Source of the DNA: Chamaelirium japonicum
Lineage: Eukaryota; Streptophyta; Magnoliopsida; Liliales; Melanthiaceae
Direction: 5' to 3'
DNA length: 64,000 bases
Assembly: GCA_947650365.1 (NCBI GenBank)
Contig: OX393553.1
Location: 71,565,729 to 71,629,728, forward strand
Positions 43,861-56,229 of the stretch are shown in pieces. The translations under genes and the position numbers were made by a program. Under the pieces are notes generated by a model, which had not been told where the DNA came from, did no database searches, and worked only from the letters and a program-made list of their open reading frames with translations. Each line of letters starts with the position of its first letter. Position 1 is the stretch's first letter.

Positions 43861-46250
43861 ATGATACGGGGAGCATCTAGGTCAATCGTACGTTTCATCA
43901 CACCGGTGGACAAACGACGTGACCCGATTTAGCAAGCAATTAATAAGTTAATAATGTCAGGGTTAATAAATCCTGAAGGTAATATTTTTGGAATAAAATC
44001 TTAATATCGGAATAAAATATTATTTTTATTCCGAAATTATTATTTTAATCCTATATATTTTATTTTTTGATTTATTAATTATGGTATTTAAATATGGGAT
44101 TTCATGCACGATTTGATGTTATTTCGGACAAGATTTGAAATATAGGAAGGTATTTAATTATGGGATTTCGAGCAACATTTGATTTTACTCAAATCTTCTA
44201 TAATTAAGAGCGGTTATTATGGTAAGATTTGATTTGAATCAAATCTATCATTATGGGGTTGTTATTGTTTTCTTTTTTAAATTTGGTTGTAAGCCTATTT
44301 AAAGGCCCAAGTATGATAAATAAAATTATTGAATGATGATGAAAAAAAATGGCAAAATTTTTCTTTTGATTCCTGTGAAAGGTTTCATATTGCGTTCCTG
44401 AGAGAGGATCGAAGACCGAGAGGCTCGCCGGCGTGAGGTCGAAGTATCATCGATGCGAGGCCGACAACCCCTTTCGCCCTTCCACCCCCTCCCCTACACT
44501 ATCGGCACGATTGTGCTGCCTCTGTCCAGTCATTTCAGCACTGCCTAATTTCGACCGTGCCCTAGTCACCATGTACCATCGGACCCCCCTTTATGCAAAC
44601 CATCTAAAGTGGGAGGGCACAATTTAGAATCTACATCCTTCCACCCACTTTGAGTATACATCTATTGCACGAATCAAGTGTCGAGCTGATGAACTATCAT
44701 TACCCATTCACCCATTCATCTAGTGGTTTCTACATTAAAATAGAGCTGAGCAAGAGAAGCTTGATGATGTCATGCAACTAATATGTAAGATCAAACAAGA
44801 GGCGGAGTGCAGGCATATGCGAAAAAAAAGAGGAGTTCATCCCACTTTGAAGCGTCCACCACCTACAGCGCCTTCGCTAGTGGACTCTCCACCGCTCGTG
44901 CTACCACTTGCGGTGTCTGCACTGCCAGTCCTACCTCCACCTCTAGGGGTTTTTTGGTTGCTGTTCAAATGATGCGCGTATGTTTGCACATGTGACATGT
45001 ACAATTAAAGATTCATGTATTTATGTGAAACTTTATTTGCACAGTTTTATGTGCAAAAGATGTACAAATTTAGCAATTGTACATCTATTTACACATGACA
45101 CACCCTATTAACCAAACAACCCTAAATTGTTTGCACATGTGTTTTCAAAATCATATGCTAAAATACAGCAACCAAACAAACCCCTAGTAGAACGACTCCC
45201 TACTATCGTACCTTCAATGGGGTCTTCATCAAAGCCTACTCTTGAGCGTCCGACGTCACCAACAGCCCCAATAGACTCGTCACCAGTGTTTGCACTTCTA
45301 GTAGAGCCATCACCTCTGGTAGCTGATTTCTGTGGGCATGTCCTTCAACCCATGGATTTTCTCGGAGTAGGCTGACCACCACAGGATCTGCCATTTTCCC
45401 AGCAGTATTTTGCTTCATCGTTTCTCGGCATCCCTGTCAGCTTGCCATAGTGATTGTCCCCTTCAGCATACACTGGCTCTTACCTGACTCTTGGTCCACG
45501 ATCGACGATCACTTTCTCGTGGAACCCAGAAGGTGGCTATGGTGTGACACGATCACATCTTTTTGACTTACATCGTCAGCTGCAGACTTAGGCGACTAGA
45601 CAAAACTCGAGGTTGAATTCTTTCAAAGTCGAAGAGTATGATACGGGAACATCTGGGTCGCCCGTACGTTTCATCACACTTGTTAACCGACGACGTGATT
45701 CGATTTAGGAAGCAATTAATAAGTTGATAATGTCAGGGTAAATGCTGAAATAAATATTTTTGTAATAAAATCTTAATTTCAAAATAAAATATTATTTTTA
45801 TTCAAAAATTATTATTTATTTCAAAAATATTTTATTTTCTGATTTATTAATTATGGTATTTAATTATGGGATTTCATGCAAGATTTGATGATATTTTGGG
45901 CAAGATTTAATTTGACTCAAATCTTCTAAAATTATGGGTAGTTATTATGGTAAGATTTGATTTAAATCAAATCTATCACTATGGGGTTGTTATTGTTTTC
46001 TTTTTTGAATTTGATTGTAAGACTATTTAAAGGTCCAAGTACGATAAATAAAATTATTGACTGATAATGAAAAAAATAGCAATATTTTGATTTTGATTCC
46101 TATAAGAGATTTCGTACTGCGGTCCTAAGAGAGGATCGAAGAGCGAAAGGCTCGCCGGCGTGAGGTCGGAGTATCGTCGGTGCTAGGCCGACAACCCCCT
46201 TCGCCCTTCCACCGCCTCCCCTACGCTATCGCCATGATTGTGCTGCATCA
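43861..46250. mobile_element. Non-autonomous LTR-type element (TRIM/LARD candidate)
   Basis: Direct repeats of about 610-660 bp at 43861-44523 and 45638-46250 both start ATGATACGGG and share CGTACGTTTCATCACAC, TATTTAAAGGCCCAAGT and GAGAGGATCGAAGA. The roughly 1.1-kb interior has no gag or pol. The flanks GAAAG (43856-43860) and AAAG after 46250 fit a target duplication in the X repeat, whose unoccupied form CATGAAAGCCCTAG is at 29346-29359. No clear primer site. Structurally whole but non-coding. Confidence 0.6.
44942..45190. mobile_element. Tourist-like MITE
   Basis: Inverted ends GGGGTTTTTTGGTTGCTGT and ACAGCAACCAAACAAACCCC, about 245 bp apart, flanked by CTA. AT-rich interior with TGTACAATT..AATTGTACA stems. 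The TIR type fits PIF/Harbinger MITEs. It is inserted inside the non-autonomous LTR-type element. Confidence 0.8.
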
Positions 46251-46274
46251 AAAGCCCTAGATCATGTGCATGAT

Positions 46275-46795
46275 CATAGTTGTCAAGGCGTCAAGGCGAG
46301 ACTATACGTTCGGACGAATCCTATGAGCCTAGGCATACATAGGCGTGACCTTATGTGCATAGGCATCCTCCAGGCACGGGTATATATGTTTTGTCTATAC
46401 TTACATGTGCATATGTAATAGGCAATAATATAACACCTTACTAACATGCAAATGATGAAATTGAGCATATTATAGTCAAATACATGCAACACAATGACAC
46501 ATACATATTATAAAAAAGTAAACAATAAAAGGAACAACTAGAATATAAACACTTGCTAACATAATATTGAGTATATTCTAATCAAATGTATGTAACACAA
46601 TGAACACATAGTATAAACAAGTATACAACAACAAAATGAACAAAGAAGATGGAGGCGGATTGGATTTTACTTTAAAAACAAAAATTAATGTCTAAAACTA
46701 GGTGTGTGTCTAGGTCGCCGCTTAGTGTTGTTCGCCTTGGCGCACTGGGGTCTAGCTGTCTCCGAGCGCCTAGTGCGCATGCCTTAACAACAATG
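46275..46795. mobile_element. 521-bp non-autonomous DNA element with 8-bp target duplication
   Basis: The ends CATAGTTGTCAAGGCG and GCATGCCTTAACAACAATG are imperfect inverted repeats. The flanks TGCATGAT (46267-46274) and CGCATGAT (46796-46803) form an 8-bp duplication with one change, pointing to a hAT-like origin. The empty site is in copy A near 29370. No coding region. Confidence 0.75.
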
Positions 46796-47507
46796 CGCAT
46801 GATATCAAAAGAAACCCTATTCTGAGGATCATCGTCACACTCCATGCACATGGTATATGAAATCATGTGCATGATGTTTCCAAAACTGGTTTATGGGTGT
46901 TGTAAAACACATCATGCACATGATGTGTCTAGACCATGCACACTATGTCGACCTGGAAGTGTTTTTAAGTTGTTTTCCTCGCGGATCCACATCAGGTTTC
47001 AATCCAACGCATACCCAACTTGCATGAAAAGTTGCACAGTTTTTCTAAAGGATACATAAGCCTGATGATAGGTTATTTAGGGTTAAGCCATACAATTTTT
47101 TAAAAGGGTATCTAAGTCTCGTGATAGGTTAGTTAGGGTTAAGCCATACAATTTTTCTAAAGGGTATATAATCCTCATGATAGGTTATGTATGGTTAAGA
47201 ACTCTCTTGTAGATTAGAGCCTAGATCCTCCATATTCTTCCCAATAGAGAATATGGTTGCCAAATGTTTCCAATTGAATCTTAAAATATATCTACTTACT
47301 CCTTGAGAGAGGAAAAACCACTCTCTATCCATCCAAGGGAGAATTCCTCTGTCCATACTACGTGAAGGCCGCCTCAACCACACCTAGGCGCGTCGTATCC
47401 AGTGCACACGCGAGACTTAAAAACCATGGCGATTAAATCTCTACCACAAAATCCGTTGTCGAAAATCTAACAAAGTTCCCCATTGACGAACATGCAGGGT
47501 CTGGAGT
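46796..47507 (+). repeat. X repeat in copy B, right part
   Basis: Matches the inverted copy 34440-36060 without its solo LTR. Contains three near repeats of GGTTAAGCCATACAATTTTT / GATAGGTTA (about 47060-47200). Ends at GGGTCTGGA, where ACCCGA-type sequence begins. No gene. Confidence 0.75.
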
Positions 47508-48477
47508 AGGAGTGGCAATGGGTCGTGTCGGGTCAAGTTTCAACTCGTGTCCAAAACCCCTAGACCCAGACCCGACTCATTTAACTAATCGTGTATAGAC
47601 CCTAAATACGTACCCGACCTGCTTATAAACGGGTAGACCCAATAAGACCAGTTAGACTCATTTATCACATGGGTTTTGTGGGGGGTAATTTTCAATCTAA
47701 AACAGTAGGCACAATTTAACAAACCAAATAGACACAAGAGACCGGTTTTACGTGAAAAAACCCTTCGCAACTTTAAAGGAAAAAAAAACAACGGGGTGAG
47801 GTGAGAAATGCACTAGAATTTGACCGAGTACAAACTCACCCTGACCCAAAGTAGACACACAAATTGTGTCTAACCCGAACCCGACTTGCATGCACCAATG
47901 CGGATGCAAACCCGACATACACTCGGGCCCAGACCCGACTTGCATACGCCAATTCGGAAGCAAACCCGACACGCACTCCGACCCGGACCCGACTCGCGTG
48001 CACCAATGCGGATGCAAACCTGACACGCACTCGGACCCTGACCCGAACTCGACTTGCATGCTCCGACTCACAGGGGGACGCCAGACCCGACCCTCACCTG
48101 ACAAGAGGCCGGGTGGGCCCATCCCCAAGTGGGGCCCACCCGGCCCCACTCTTGAAACCCGAGCCCCCTACCCGCGGGTAGGGGGGCGGCTGGCCCTGCA
48201 AGGAAAAGAAAAGAAAGAAAGAAAAGGAAAGAAAAGAACGAAGGAAAAGAAAAGGAAGAAAGAAGGAAAAGAAAAGAAAGAAAGAAAAGGAAAGAAAAGA
48301 AAGAAAGAAAAGGAAAGAAAAGAAGAAAAGGGAAAGAAAGACCGCCATGCGCGGGGGGAGGTTGCGCATGACCTCTACTCACACGTGGATCTGCGTCGAT
48401 CCCTCGATCCGACGGACAAGAAGAAAGTCGGGTCGCCATCGATTTTATGTGCAAGATTCAAGATAAATCCAAAAATG
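47508..48477. repeat. ACCCGA-rich repeats, 54-bp tandem units and GA-rich tract
   Basis: 47516 starts GTGGCAATGGGTCG and resembles 24662. At 47870-48065 a unit with GACTTGCATGCACC and GATGCAAACCCGAC recurs at 47883, 47937, 47991 and 48051. At 48105-48155 GGGTGGGCCC..GGGGCCCACCC is an inverted pair. 48200-48345 is an AAGAAAGAAAAGG tract. The long frame across 47866-48489 is an artefact of these repeats. Confidence 0.7.
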
Positions 48478-49949
48478 ATTGAGCCATAATTACCCCGCCA
48501 GAAAAGGAAAGCAAATAAAGGTTTATTCCTCTCTTCAATTGAAGAATAAATCTTGGGTAATTATGGGGGAGATATTAAAGGGATTTAAAATTAAACTTCT
48601 CATATCTCTCCCCTCCCCCCTTCACCTATAAATAGAGGGGGAGGGGGAAGGCTCAAGAGGGTCGAAAAGGTGGCAAGCTGAAGACGAAACGAGGAAGCTC
48701 TGCAGAAGAGGAGACACGCTCTTCATCGACCCAAGGCTTCACGAGGCACGGGCAAGCCTATCCCTTCGGGACCGGCTTAGTCCATTGAAAGCCCTCATCA
48801 ACGTGAAGACTCTTGCACAAGAAGATCAAGCCTTCGACTCCATGCATGAAGAAGAAAGCTCAGAGAAGAAGAACCCTTCGACTCCGAAGACGCCAGAAGC
48901 AAAGACCAGAGAAGAAGATCGGAGCGGCACCACCCTGTCATCTCCAACAAGCCTTCGACTCGGATCAAGCCCAAAAGCCCGAAGGAGAAGACCAAAGTGT
49001 CATCACCCGTCGCCTTCGACAAACGTCCACTCCATCCATGGAGAAGAAAGCTTGGAGAGGACTATACGAAGCGTCGCTACACCCATCGTCTTCAAAGCAA
49101 AGCCGACGTTACAACCGTTGCACGGAGATCGATGCCACCCCTGCCGTCTCCAAAGGTACCCTTCGACTTCGATCACGCCAAAGAAGCTCGGGGAAGAAGA
49201 AAAGTCTAGCCGATACCTAAACGCCGAAGAAGCCAGAAGCCTTGAAGAACTAGCCACCGCCGTTCGAGGAGAAGATCGAGTCGACACCGAAGCAAAATCC
49301 CATGCAAAAAGCCAAAGCAAAAGCCCCGGTAAAGCCCGTGCCAAAGCAACGCAAGTACCAAAGCCAAGCGACTATGCCGGTCACGAGCAAAAGCACCGCA
49401 CGTTCTAGCCGATACGACGCGAAGTCCGGAAGAACGAAAGCACCGCAAGTCTCTCCCCATCTACGTCCAAGCACAAGCGCCAAAGCAAAGCAAAAGCCAG
49501 AGCCACGCCCAAGCCAAGCCAAAGCCGAAAGCCAAAGCCAAAGCTATAGCCGACGCCAAAAGCACGATCGACGCCGCGAACCGACGATCAAGGATGCCAA
49601 GGTCCAGCAAGGAGCGAGGAAGACACGAAGACCGAGGAACAAAGCCAAAAACCCCCTAGCCGAGAAAGCGTGAAGCACGGAAGGGACAAAAGCAACGGCG
49701 GATACTCCTTAGCCTCTCAAAAACCCTCACCCTGTAAAGACCTCTGTCCTGGGCAACCCCTTCAGAGCTCTCGCACGAATACCACGTGGAGACGCGGATC
49801 AAAGGGACCCTCCAGAGGATCTCTCCCACAATCTCCTGATCAATATTCGCTGCACCCGGACTCGTCACACCCGAGCACCCCGGGTCCCAGCACTGCGTAA
49901 TCTCGTGTGTTCGCAATAAAGACGACCCGTATCTTTTTCTGTGACTACA
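48478..49949 (+). mobile_element. 5' LTR of the second Tat element (left boundary uncertain)
   Basis: The right end is near GTGACTACA at 49949, just before the primer site. A TATA-type CCTATAAATAGAGG is at 48628. Downstream, 48800-49680 is filled with short AAAGCCAAAGC/GAAGAA repeats. The left end is placed at TGATTGAGCC only as a guess. Confidence 0.55.
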
Positions 49950-49955
49950 GATGTC

Positions 49956-49973
49956 TGGCACGCCCGGTGGGAC
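49956..49973 (+). promoter_or_regulatory. Primer-binding site of the second Tat element
   Basis: TGGCACGCCCGGTGGGAC lies six bases after the LTR end. It begins TGG as primer sites do, but I cannot name the tRNA with certainty. Confidence 0.6.
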
Positions 49974-50021
49974 CTTCTCTCCTTTCATCCGTATAGCTGA
50001 AGAAGTTGCTTCAGGTTCGCA

Positions 50022-52100
50022 ATGGCCGGGACAAGCAGCGATGCGTTTGCTCCAAGCCTTTCACCAATCGCCGAGTCTCCACTACTCCGACATGGTGGTC
50101 CAGTAAATCCGAAGGGTGATGCTCCCCCGATGGTATGTGTCTACACTCCGCGTACTCGAACTCTTACGGATGTCTTCATGCCAGAAACTACTGCCGAAGA
50201 TGCTCGCCAAAGCACCGACGAAGCCTTGGTGAATGAAAAAACAAGCCGCGATCCTGGAGTCCATGTCCAGAAGTTTGAGGAGAACCAGCCCCAACCCCGA
50301 GCCCGTTCGGATTCTCCAGCGGACGTTGCACCTCCTCTTTAGGGGGCAAACATCACTCATCAATCAGAAGCAAGTCGGCACAACTATGTCTCTCACGATG
50401 ACGGCGAGGATGCTAGCATGCAACATCGATACGTCCTCCGTCACCATCCTCTGTCCGCTCTTCAACTCCAAGTTATGCAAATGGGCGAGCAGATGGCACA
50501 AATCGCTCAGCTAATGGAGGAGAAGGATCATCACATCAACACTCTGCTTCAAAAGCTAAGCGCAAAGGATGCGGCGATGAACGATCAACCCATTGCTTCT
50601 CTATTAGCCGCTCCAGCTCCAACTCCCGCTCCCGCAGAGGTTGTTCCGACAGTTCAAGCGTTGACTCCAGTACTCTCCTCGGCTCCTGTCCCGGTGGAAG
50701 TCGTTTCTCCAACACCAGTCTCGGTGGCCACACAACCTCCGGCAACAGCAACGATGAATACCCAGCAAATACAAGCGTTGGTAGCAGACATGATGCGCAC
50801 CCACGGCAGTGGTCTTCCTTCGATCACGGCGACATACTCGAAGCCTTACACAGCAAGGATCCAGCAGCTGTGCTTCCCCATCGGGTTCCAGCCGCCAAAG
50901 TTTAGCACTTCGACAGGAAGGGTAATCCAAGACAGCACGTCGCCCACTTCATCGAAACCTACAACAATGCCGGTACGTATGGCGACGAGATGGTGAAGCA
51001 GTTCATTCGCACCCTCAAGGGTAACGCGTTCGACTGGTATATGGATCTTCCTCCAGGATCTATCGACAGCTGGGATCAGCTGAAGAGGGAGTTTCTCAAT
51101 CGCTTCTACAGCACCAGATGCACCGTCAGCATGACCGAGCTTACTATCGTCAAGTAAAGGAAGGACGAGCCGGTGATCGACTATATCTACAGATGAAGGA
51201 ACCTCACACTAAATTCACGAGACCGCTTGTCTGAAGACTCGGCCATTGAGATGTGCACCCAAGGCATGCACTGGGGCCTGCTCTACATCCTCAAAGGTAT
51301 CAAGCCTCGGTCCTTCGAAGAACTCGTAACTCGGGCTCATGACATGGAACTCAGCCTAGCAAACCGCGGAGACTCAAAGAACAAGGATTTCCTGAAGTTG
51401 GAGAAGAAGGACAAGCTGCAGGCACCAAAACCGAAGCAAGTCAATATTGCTGGCGTCGCTTCAACCTCCAAGCCGCTCAAGATCGGTGGCAAGCAGGATC
51501 AAAGAAAAGGAGCCGCCATACCGCCGCCTCCATCGCAAAGGCAATGGATGACTCTCGAGGAGCTCGAAGCAAAGGAGTATCCCTTCCCGGACTCGGAAGT
51601 CTCCTCCATGTTTGATCAGTTACTGCAGGAGAAGATGATAGAGCTCCCTCCTCCGAAAAGGCCTGAGCAGATGCATCGCGTCGACGACCCTCTCTTCTGC
51701 AAATACCACCGAGTGGTAAGTCATCCCATCGAAAGATGCTTCGTCTTCAAGGAGAGAATCACGCCAGCACCTCTCCCAAGCAATGCTTCGTCCCAATGTG
51801 CTCTCCGGAAGAGATACGAGCAAGGAGATCCAGATGTTGGTCTGCTGGGCCAGCCTTCAGGGAAGTTTGACTATTACGTCCTTTACTTAAAGCCTTTATT
51901 GGTTTCGATCGAAGAAATGAAGCCCACCGGCTGGGGATCGGAAGGCGGGCCAGTAAAGCCTCCAGAAGAACAAGTGTCTCCAACAGATAAGGAACCAGTT
52001 GCTGCTGCCAATCATCATCTTAGCGGGGGAGAATCCACCGACGAAGAGGCATGGGCCATGCTACCCCGGCGACGAAGGCCACGGTAAGAAAGGCAACATA
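50022..52100 (+). mobile_element. Gag region of the second Tat element
   Basis: The N-terminus starts MAGTSSDAFAPSLSPIAESP. A coiled coil (QMGEQMAQIAQLMEEKDHH) is at about 50470-50530. The Retrotrans_gag core (NAFDWYMDLPPGSIDSWDQL, then REFLNRFY) is at about 51020-51120. The degenerate knuckle FCKYHRVVSHPIERC lies at about 51695-51745. Fossil. Confidence 0.85.
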
Positions 52101-52609
52101 AGCAAGACCGGGTGATGAGGCGATTTCCCGAGCGGAGGACCTACAAGAAGAAAAGCAAGACTTCAGAAAGGAAGGCATTCAAAGTGCTGCCAGCAAACCG
52201 AGACGATCTCCTCCAGCAGAGCCTTCCAGAACGAGCAACGTTGCAAGAATTCTTTCCCGATCACTTCCTCCTAGTCGATGATCAGCACATCAGGGTGTCT
52301 TGTTGCATGGTTGAAGTTCATAAGGTATCGGAAGGAAAAGACGAAATTCAAACTTCTGAAGAAGGCGACTCCACCAACGAGGGAGACGACTCCGACAAAG
52401 AGGGCACTGCCTCTCACGATGAGGCAATCCTGCACTTGCCGCTCGTTAAAGCTTTGCATCTTCCAAAGAAGGCTCGCCTGGCAATGGTTGCATCCTTGGC
52501 CGACCCGGACAGCTATAAGAGGAAAAGGAAGGACGACAAGAAGGGCAAAACTGTGGCCTTGTGCGATACGGCGATATCCTTCTCGGACGAGGACTTGCAA
52601 CTCCGAACA

Positions 52610-53060
52610 CGATTACACAACCGACCCATCTACGTTTCGGGATACATCAAGGAGAAGCCGGTGAATCGAATCCTGTTGGACTGTGGCTCCGCCGTTAACA
52701 TCATGCCCATCCAGACGATGCGGCAACTCGGCATCACCAATGACCAACTCTCGCACAGCCAGCTAGTCATTCAAGGGTTCAACCAAGGCGGGTAGTCCAC
52801 CTTCAGAATCATCCGTCTGAAGCTTTCCATCAGCCCGCTCGACACAACGGCCCTCTTCCACATCATTGACTGCCAGATATCGTATCGCCTCTTGTTAGGG
52901 AGGCCATGGCTACATGAGAACAGCGTCGTAGTGTCCACCTGGCACCAGTGCCTTAAGTATTACGAGGAAGGCATGGAGAAGTGCATCGTTGCTAATGATA
53001 AACCGTTCAATGAAGTCGAGGCATATCTGGCCGACGCCAAGTTCTACCATGCAAAAAACC
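52610..53060 (+). mobile_element. Protease region of the second Tat element
   Basis: Retropepsin-like: NRILLDCGSAVNIMP at about 52665-52715 (Gly-Ser flap context; a Cys stands where Thr is common), and LLLGRPWLHENSVV at about 52890-52930. Confidence 0.8.
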
Positions 53061-54129
53061 TAGTCGCGAAAGTCCTTCTAGCTAAAGCCCCTCGAGCCCA
53101 AAAGACTGAAGAAGTAAAACAGGGCAAGGCTCCTCCACCTGCAAATCTAGTGCAACCTTCCGACAAGGCAAGACTTGAGGTCCAAGAAGCGTCAAAATCA
53201 AGACAAAGGATGCGCATCAGTTCCGAGTCAAGAGCAATGCAACATGCCCCGTTGCCCGTCCAAGCGATGCCAGTCTTGCGTCTCATACCTCAGTGGCTTA
53301 GTAAATCTGAGCGATCGCCTTCTACTCCGGCAAGAAAGCTGGCCCTACCATTATCATCGGCCAATGTCGTCACTCTGCAAGAAATGACGTTGCCATTATC
53401 TAGTCTGATGCAAGCTCCGAACCTGAGCAGACCTGCCGAATCCGTCGACCCTAATCAGCTTGGATTCAAGCCGAAAGGGAGTTGGGGGTAAAACGCTGCC
53501 AAGTTGCTGTTCAAAGCCGGCTACGACAAAGAAAGCGCCATGGACACACTTCCCCCAGTAGCAATTCCACATGGGATGACGAGGACTCAAGCTCGGTTGT
53601 TCCAAAACGGTGAACAAATTCTCCCGAATCGTCGAGGCATCGGCTCCAGTCAAACTCCATTGATCGTCAGGACCGTAGCAAAGAAGACCTTCACATCCAA
53701 CTACATCGGGGCGAAGATGGTAGACAAAGCAGCTGAAGGATCGACAATCTCCGATGCGCACTCTACCTACACCAGCCATCACGACAGCAAAAGAAGACGG
53801 TGACGGGCTCGATGCCAAGCCTTACTCTAGAAGCAAAACAAAAGCAGTCAAAGCCGGTCGAATCTAAAGCGCACATCCGTGTTCGAAAGGCTCGGGCCAG
53901 TCAAGCAATCAAAGAAGAAGTCAGTGTTTGACCGTTTGGGAATGCCAGTCGAGGACGTCGTTTCAACACCCGCCCACCCACCCATGGCAGCTGTCAATCA
54001 TATCTCCGTTATTGAAACTGACAACGGTGTTTCTTCTACTTCGGACGACGAGTTACAAGATGCCCCGCCGGTCCTCGAAGAAGGGGGGCAGTCCACCGTT
54101 GATGACTTGAAGGAAATCAATTTGGGCAC

Positions 54130-55560
54130 AGAAATGGAGCCTCGGCCTATATTCGGCAGCATACTCTTGACTCCGGAAGAAGAAGCTGTATACATCAAAC
54201 TGCTCCAAGAATATAGAGATGTCTTCACATGGTCCTACAAGGAGATGCCTGGTCTTGATCCCAAAATCGCAGTACACCAGCTCAGCGTCAAACACGGAGC
54301 TTGTGCCATCAAGCAAGGACAAAGACGCTACCGGCCAGAACTGGTACCCCAAATAGAAGGTGAAGTGAACAAGCTAATTGAAGCCATCTTCATCCGAGAG
54401 GTCAAGTACCCGACATGGATCTCTAGCGTCGTCCTAGTCAAAAAGAAGAATGGCCAAATCCGAGTGTGCGTGGACTTCAGAGACTTGAACAACGCATGTT
54501 TAAAGGATGACTTTCCCTTGCCAATCACAGAGCTAATGGTGGATACGACGACAGGCCACGAGGTGCTAACTTTCATGGACGGATCCTCAGGCTACAATCA
54601 GACTCGGATGACACCCAAGGATGAAGAGCTCACAGCATTCTACACACCGAAAGGAATCTATTACTACAAAGTTATGCCGTTCGGCTTGAAGAACGTAGGA
54701 GCCACCTGCCAACGAGCTATGCAGAGAATCTTCGACGACATTCTTTATCAAAATGTGGAGTGCTACATCGATGACCTTGTTGTGAAATCGAAGAAGAAGT
54801 CGGCACATCTGCAAGATCTCGAGCTAATCCTCAAACGGCTTCGAAGGTACCAACTCCACATGAATCCACTCAAGTGTGCATTCGGAGTCTCCTTAGCAAA
54901 TTCCTAGGCTTCGTCGTACGACATCGAGGCATCGAGATAGATCAATCCAAAATTGACGCTATCATCAATATGCTCGCACCAAAGACAGTGCGAGACCTCA
55001 GAGGTCTCCAGGGACATCTGGCATATATCCGAAGATTCATCGCCAACCTAGCTAGGAAGTGCCGCCCGTTTAGTCGCCTCATGAAGAAATAAGCGTCATT
55101 CAAATGGGATGATGCTTGCCAAGAAGCACTCAAAAGCATCAAAGCCTATCTACTGAAGCCGCCAGTTCTATCAGCGCCAGTTGAAGGAAGGCCGGTAATC
55201 CTCTATATTAGTGCCCAGGAGCAATCCTTGGGGGCATTCCTGGTTCAAAACAATGAGCTTGGCAAGAAGACGGCTTGCTACTACTTGAGTCGCACTCTCG
55301 TCGGCGCAGAGCTAAATTACTCCCCGATTGGGAAGGTCTGCTTAGCACTCATCTTCGCCACGAAAAAGCTGCGACACTACATGCTGGCTTATACCGTCAG
55401 ACTCGTCTCGAAGGCCGACCCCCTCAAGTACATCATGTCAAAGGCAGTGCTCTTCGAACGTCGGGCAAAATGGGCATTACTTCTCCTCAAATTTGATATC
55501 ACCTTCGTGCCACAGAAGGCAGTTAAGGGACAAGCTCTTGCGGACTTCCTCGCAGAATAT
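54130..55560 (+). mobile_element. Reverse transcriptase and first RNase H of the second Tat element
   Basis: RT motifs are VKKKNGQIRVCVDFRDLNNA, FPLPITELMVD, MDGSSGYNQ, MPFGLKNVGATCQRAM and the catalytic CYIDDLVVKS (near 54765). RNase H starts with the tether and SLGAFLVQNNELGKKTACYY and continues to KWALLLLKFDITFV. Typical Ty3/Gypsy. Confidence 0.9.
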
Positions 55561-55619
55561 CCCCTCCCGGCGGAATGGGAATTATCCGAAGATCTCCCGG
55601 ACGAAGAAGTCTTCACTAT

Positions 55620-56020
55620 CGACATCGCCCCCTCCTGGAAAATATTCTTTGACGGCGCAGCAAGACAGGACATAGCAGGAGCCGGAATTATCTTCGTCAC
55701 TCCAAATGACGAGATACTCCCCTTCTCATTTTTTCTGTCGGAACCATGCTCCAACAATGTAGCGAAGTATCAAGCTCTACTCATCAGCCTCGAACTCACC
55801 AACAATATGAAGCTTCAGGGACTCAAGATTTTCGGCGACTCTCAGCTTGTCATCCAGCAGGTCTTGGGGGCATACGAAGTCAACAAAGAAGACCTAGTGC
55901 CGCTGCACACGCGAGCTTTGGAACTCCTCGACAAACTCAAGGCTGCTTCCATTCAGTATGTCCCCAGAAACCTCAACCAGTAAGTTGATGCACTCACAAA
56001 CTTGGCGGCTACACTACCGT
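55620..56020 (+). mobile_element. Second (archaeal-type) RNase H of the second Tat element
   Basis: WKIFFDGAARQDIAGAGIIF, NNVAKYQALLISLEL and FGDSQLVIQQVLG show the D-E-D pattern of an additional RNase H after the usual one, the diagnostic domain of the Tat lineage. Confidence 0.88.
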
Positions 56021-56229
56021 TTCCAGAAGAACGTCAGCTCATTGTCCCCGTCTGCAGGAGAATAGTGATCACCAAAGAAGAAGGTCCGATCGAAATTCCA
56101 GTCCAAACCAACACGGTGCACGTCCTCGAAATTGAAGAGCAAGACTGGAGACAATCTTTTGTGGATTATCTCGTCCATGGTAAACTCCCCGAAGATCCAA
56201 AGCGTAAAGTTGATATCCGTCGACGATCT

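Noticed and set aside
47866-48489. 207-residue frame with Cys-rich repeats and a Lys-rich tail
   Set aside because: It is a translation of 54-bp ACCCGA tandem units followed by a GAAAG tract; the apparent Cys repeats follow from the unit.
48785-49673. Several frames of 120-207 residues rich in Lys and Ala
   Set aside because: They lie within the LTR of the second Tat element in AAAGCCAAAGC-type repeats and differ in frame without domains.
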